Below, piece by piece: positions 61,628 through 64,000 of a stretch of 64,000 bases of DNA. The notes under the pieces were generated by a model. The model saw nothing but the letters and a program-made list of their open reading frames with translations. It was not told where the DNA came from and ran no database searches. Numbering within the stretch: the first letter of the stretch is position 1; each line of letters opens with the position of its first letter. This DNA is from Ectocarpus siliculosus (lineage: Eukaryota; Sar; Phaeophyceae; Ectocarpales; Ectocarpaceae). The position numbers were made by a program, and so were the translations under genes. The stretch spans positions 2,863,426 through 2,927,425 of the forward strand of contig FN649752.1 of the NCBI GenBank assembly GCA_000310025.1. Direction: 5' to 3'.

Positions 61628-63784
61628 AAAATAAAATAAAATAATAATAATATGCATGCAAGCGTTTGTTTTCAAACAAACGTCGTTTATCTGTCTATGA
61701 CGACGACGGAGTTGTACAAAGTCAATCGAAGGATGGATAAGAAGGTAGCCCGTGTGGCGCTGACGTCGTCGTCAGCAGGTATTAGGTACATCCTATTGAA
61801 CAAATAAATCAGTCTCCAGAGCTCGGTTAGGCCCGCTGTCTGTGTGATGGCGTGAGACTTATATACACGCACGGCAATCCATGAAGCCTACAGTGACTCT
61901 CCCTTGTTGGTTGCTTGCCGTCTCGCCTGCTGTGGCTGTTTGGTGCAGATCTCCCTTACATTACCACGCTTTGTACATACATCCGGTCTTCACGATGACA
62001 ACTTTTCGGCGAGCTCGGTCCACCTCGTGAATAACTCGGAGGCATCATATATTTCTCGGTCAGGTCCTTCGGAAAAGGACTGGCCTCTGCGGAGAAACTT
62101 GAGGGTGCAACACACGACGGACATTCGTTGTTGTAACTCGAGACCAAGCAAGGTCGATTACATAATATGCATACATACATACATTGCTGAGCGTAAATCT
62201 CTCAAATGTTTGTTCGGTGCACAGACGTGAATTTCTCGCAGTCAGTCGTGCAATCGCCAATTAGATGACGAGCTGTCGAGAACCTTTTGACTTTCGATGA
62301 ATGAGGAGACGTGGAAAATGATGGGACAGCGCTACCGGCGGGCGTCAACCATGAATCCTTCTCGCAAGGTGTCGCTGACGACGTACAAACGCTGTCGAAC
62401 GACTACCCCTCGGGTCCAATCATGTGATATTATTTTTCGGTCCCGTGATATTCCTTAAACCTCCTGTGATCTCTAGAGCAAGCCTTCCACTCCCATTCCA
62501 AACCCTCAAATACCGGAAAGAGTAGGTAAAAGGCGGAGAATTTCCTACTTACAATGTACCAAGTATTCCTCTCTTCTAAAATACACTGACGGGGGCGTAA
62601 CGTCACCGATGCAACACGTACGACGACACTCGTGCTAACCAACGGCCGAAAGAGGCAAACCATCTTTCGACCCCATAGCTGCCTCAACTGATCCGACCAA
62701 GGTCACTACCACGTAGCAACACACGCGGTCAAGGCCGCTTCCCAATCTCAATAGCAGAGTATCACATACACATACACAACTCGCACCGCAAAAAGACCCA
62801 ACAAATCTCGACGCAACCGCCTTTCTTTCCCCACGAGATAAGACCGGGAGCGTGAGAGACGCACCCGTCTACTTTATACCGAAAAGAGGAATATCCGATG
62901 CAAAAAACAGACACACAACCTCGAAAATTGTGCCTGTCGAGTGTGACTCAACTTACATCCAAAAACAAACTGCGGCCCTCCACCCCGTAGGAGCAATAAT
63001 CGAACGTAGAACTAGCGCGCGCGCGAGTTCTTGGCTAATCACAGCAACGATATGGCCGACCTACGGGCATGTTCAAATAACATGGGAGGGGGAGGGAAAA
63101 GACAAATAGAACGCCGACAACGCCACGGTTCTACTTCTCTTGTTCCCCAATACTTTGACGTTTAAGACGACTTGACGCTGGAAGAGCAGTGCCAGCCAGC
63201 CGCCAACAACGCTACGGATCGTAAAAAGTAAAAGTTGCACACAGGTGCAGCACCAGGGAGGCGCGCTAGCCCCTGCGAAGTGAGCGGGGGACGGGGTGCG
63301 GGGGGGGGGATCCGAACGGGGCAACCATCTAAAAAACACAAAAGAAAAGGGACATAAATACCCAGGCCAGAAAGGTCATGCCGTTCCAAGTCTTTCGTAG
63401 ACTCGTGCACCCCGTTCTGTCCTCTCCAATGGCCCCCGTCATCACACGTTGGAAATTATTTTAAAAGGTGCGCGTGCTTTGCAGCCCCTGTCCAGCAACA
63501 AAACAGTCTTGGGGGAGAACCAAGACAATGCTGGCGGCGCCGACTCGAAACGGACGACTTGACGCTTAAGCAGAAGGGGCCCTGTTCCAAAGGAAGCGGA
63601 AGCAGCAGGGGAGAAAGCGTGGGCAATAAAAGAAGAAGAGAGTTGTGTGAACCGGGCGATTGCACGAAATGTGAATATTTGACGGAAACATGCCGGGAGA
63701 GAGAGCTCGATCGAGTCCAGACAACCGGAATCTACGCATCAATCCATGCATACAAGACCCCCCCCACCCCTGGTTCGTCCTTTT
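61628..63784. other. Gene-poor region near the window end
   Basis: 2.2 kb of more A/T-rich sequence with short simple repeats (for example CATACATACATA near 62170). None of the short open frames shows a recognisable domain or consistent splice borders. I see no feature I can support here. Confidence 0.45.
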
Positions 63785-63985
63785 GAAACGTAGCCTCGGT
63801 AGGCGACGCGTGGCCAATGATGTAACCGCTAAGGAATGCAAAACATGAGTATCTCCCCCCCCCCCCCCCCCCCCGAGGGTGGGCCGGTGAAAAAGCGGCC
63901 TGCTCCCTCCCGGCTTTGAAAGGATGCGAGGGCCAGGGGCTAACGACTACCGGATGGACGAAGACCATGAGTACCCCCCCACACA
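63785..63985 (+). mobile_element. Two adjoining LINE-type 3' tail fragments
   Basis: The first (63785-63874) has CGCGTGGCCAATGATGTAAC, then GCAAAACATGAGTATC and a long C run. The second (63875-63985) has AAAGGATGCGAGGGCCAGGG, then GACCATGAGTACCCCCCC. Both share the tail pattern of the LINE at 40437-43395 and the fragment at 31385-31503. They carry no coding sequence. Confidence 0.55.
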
Positions 63986-64000
63986 CTCCCTGGTGGGAAG

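Overview
The window is nuclear DNA from an intron-rich eukaryote, most likely a photosynthetic stramenopile and plausibly a brown alga. The evidence is GC-rich coding exons separated by 0.2-3 kb GT-AG (occasionally GC-AG) introns, a plastid galactolipid synthase gene, and two N-terminal leaders shaped like stramenopile bipartite plastid signals (hydrophobic signal peptide ending just before a Phe). There are no bacterial operons, CRISPR arrays or rRNA genes. The species is an inference from style; nothing here proves it.

Layout: (1) 1-5705, minus: monogalactosyldiacylglycerol synthase, five exons, 3' end beyond the window. (2) 6379-12631, plus: O-GlcNAc transferase (GT41), eight exons, with an assembly gap in its last intron. 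(3) 14293-24627, plus: very large ARM + ankyrin + IQ protein (about 2,590 aa), seven exons. (4) 25848 to at least 30118, minus: Nopp140/SRP40-like nucleolar protein with a second 100-N gap. (5) 30119-33387: repeat-rich spacer with inverted repeats, a long hairpin, a retroelement 3' tail and a tRNA-like promoter pair. (6) 33388-36277, plus: HEATR3/Syo1-like ribosomal-protein import chaperone. (7) 37920-45120, minus: tafazzin-like acyltransferase, six exons, with a 5'-truncated LINE in intron 2. (8) 46027-53046, plus: ARMT1/DUF89 damage-control phosphatase, ten exons, with a plastid-type leader. (9) about 55535-58590, minus: exons of a probable Sfi1-type centrin-binding repeat protein. (10) 58600-64000: gene-poor, with a terminal-inverted-repeat element, telomere-like repeats and LINE tails.

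Exons were joined only where splice signals, reading phase and family homology agreed. For five genes (O-GlcNAc transferase, ARM/ANK/IQ, HEATR3, tafazzin, ARMT1) this gives an uninterrupted reading frame from ATG to stop. Three head-to-head pairs occur (MGD/OGT, Nopp140/HEATR3, tafazzin/ARMT1). The Nopp140/HEATR3 pair joins two ribosome-biogenesis functions.

I see no clear new multi-gene system. The items most worth a second look are the false duplication around the first gap, the duplicated exon end beside the second gap, two GC-AG introns sharing one donor sequence, the plastid-like leader on DUF89, the ARM/ANK/IQ protein, and several undescribed repeat families.
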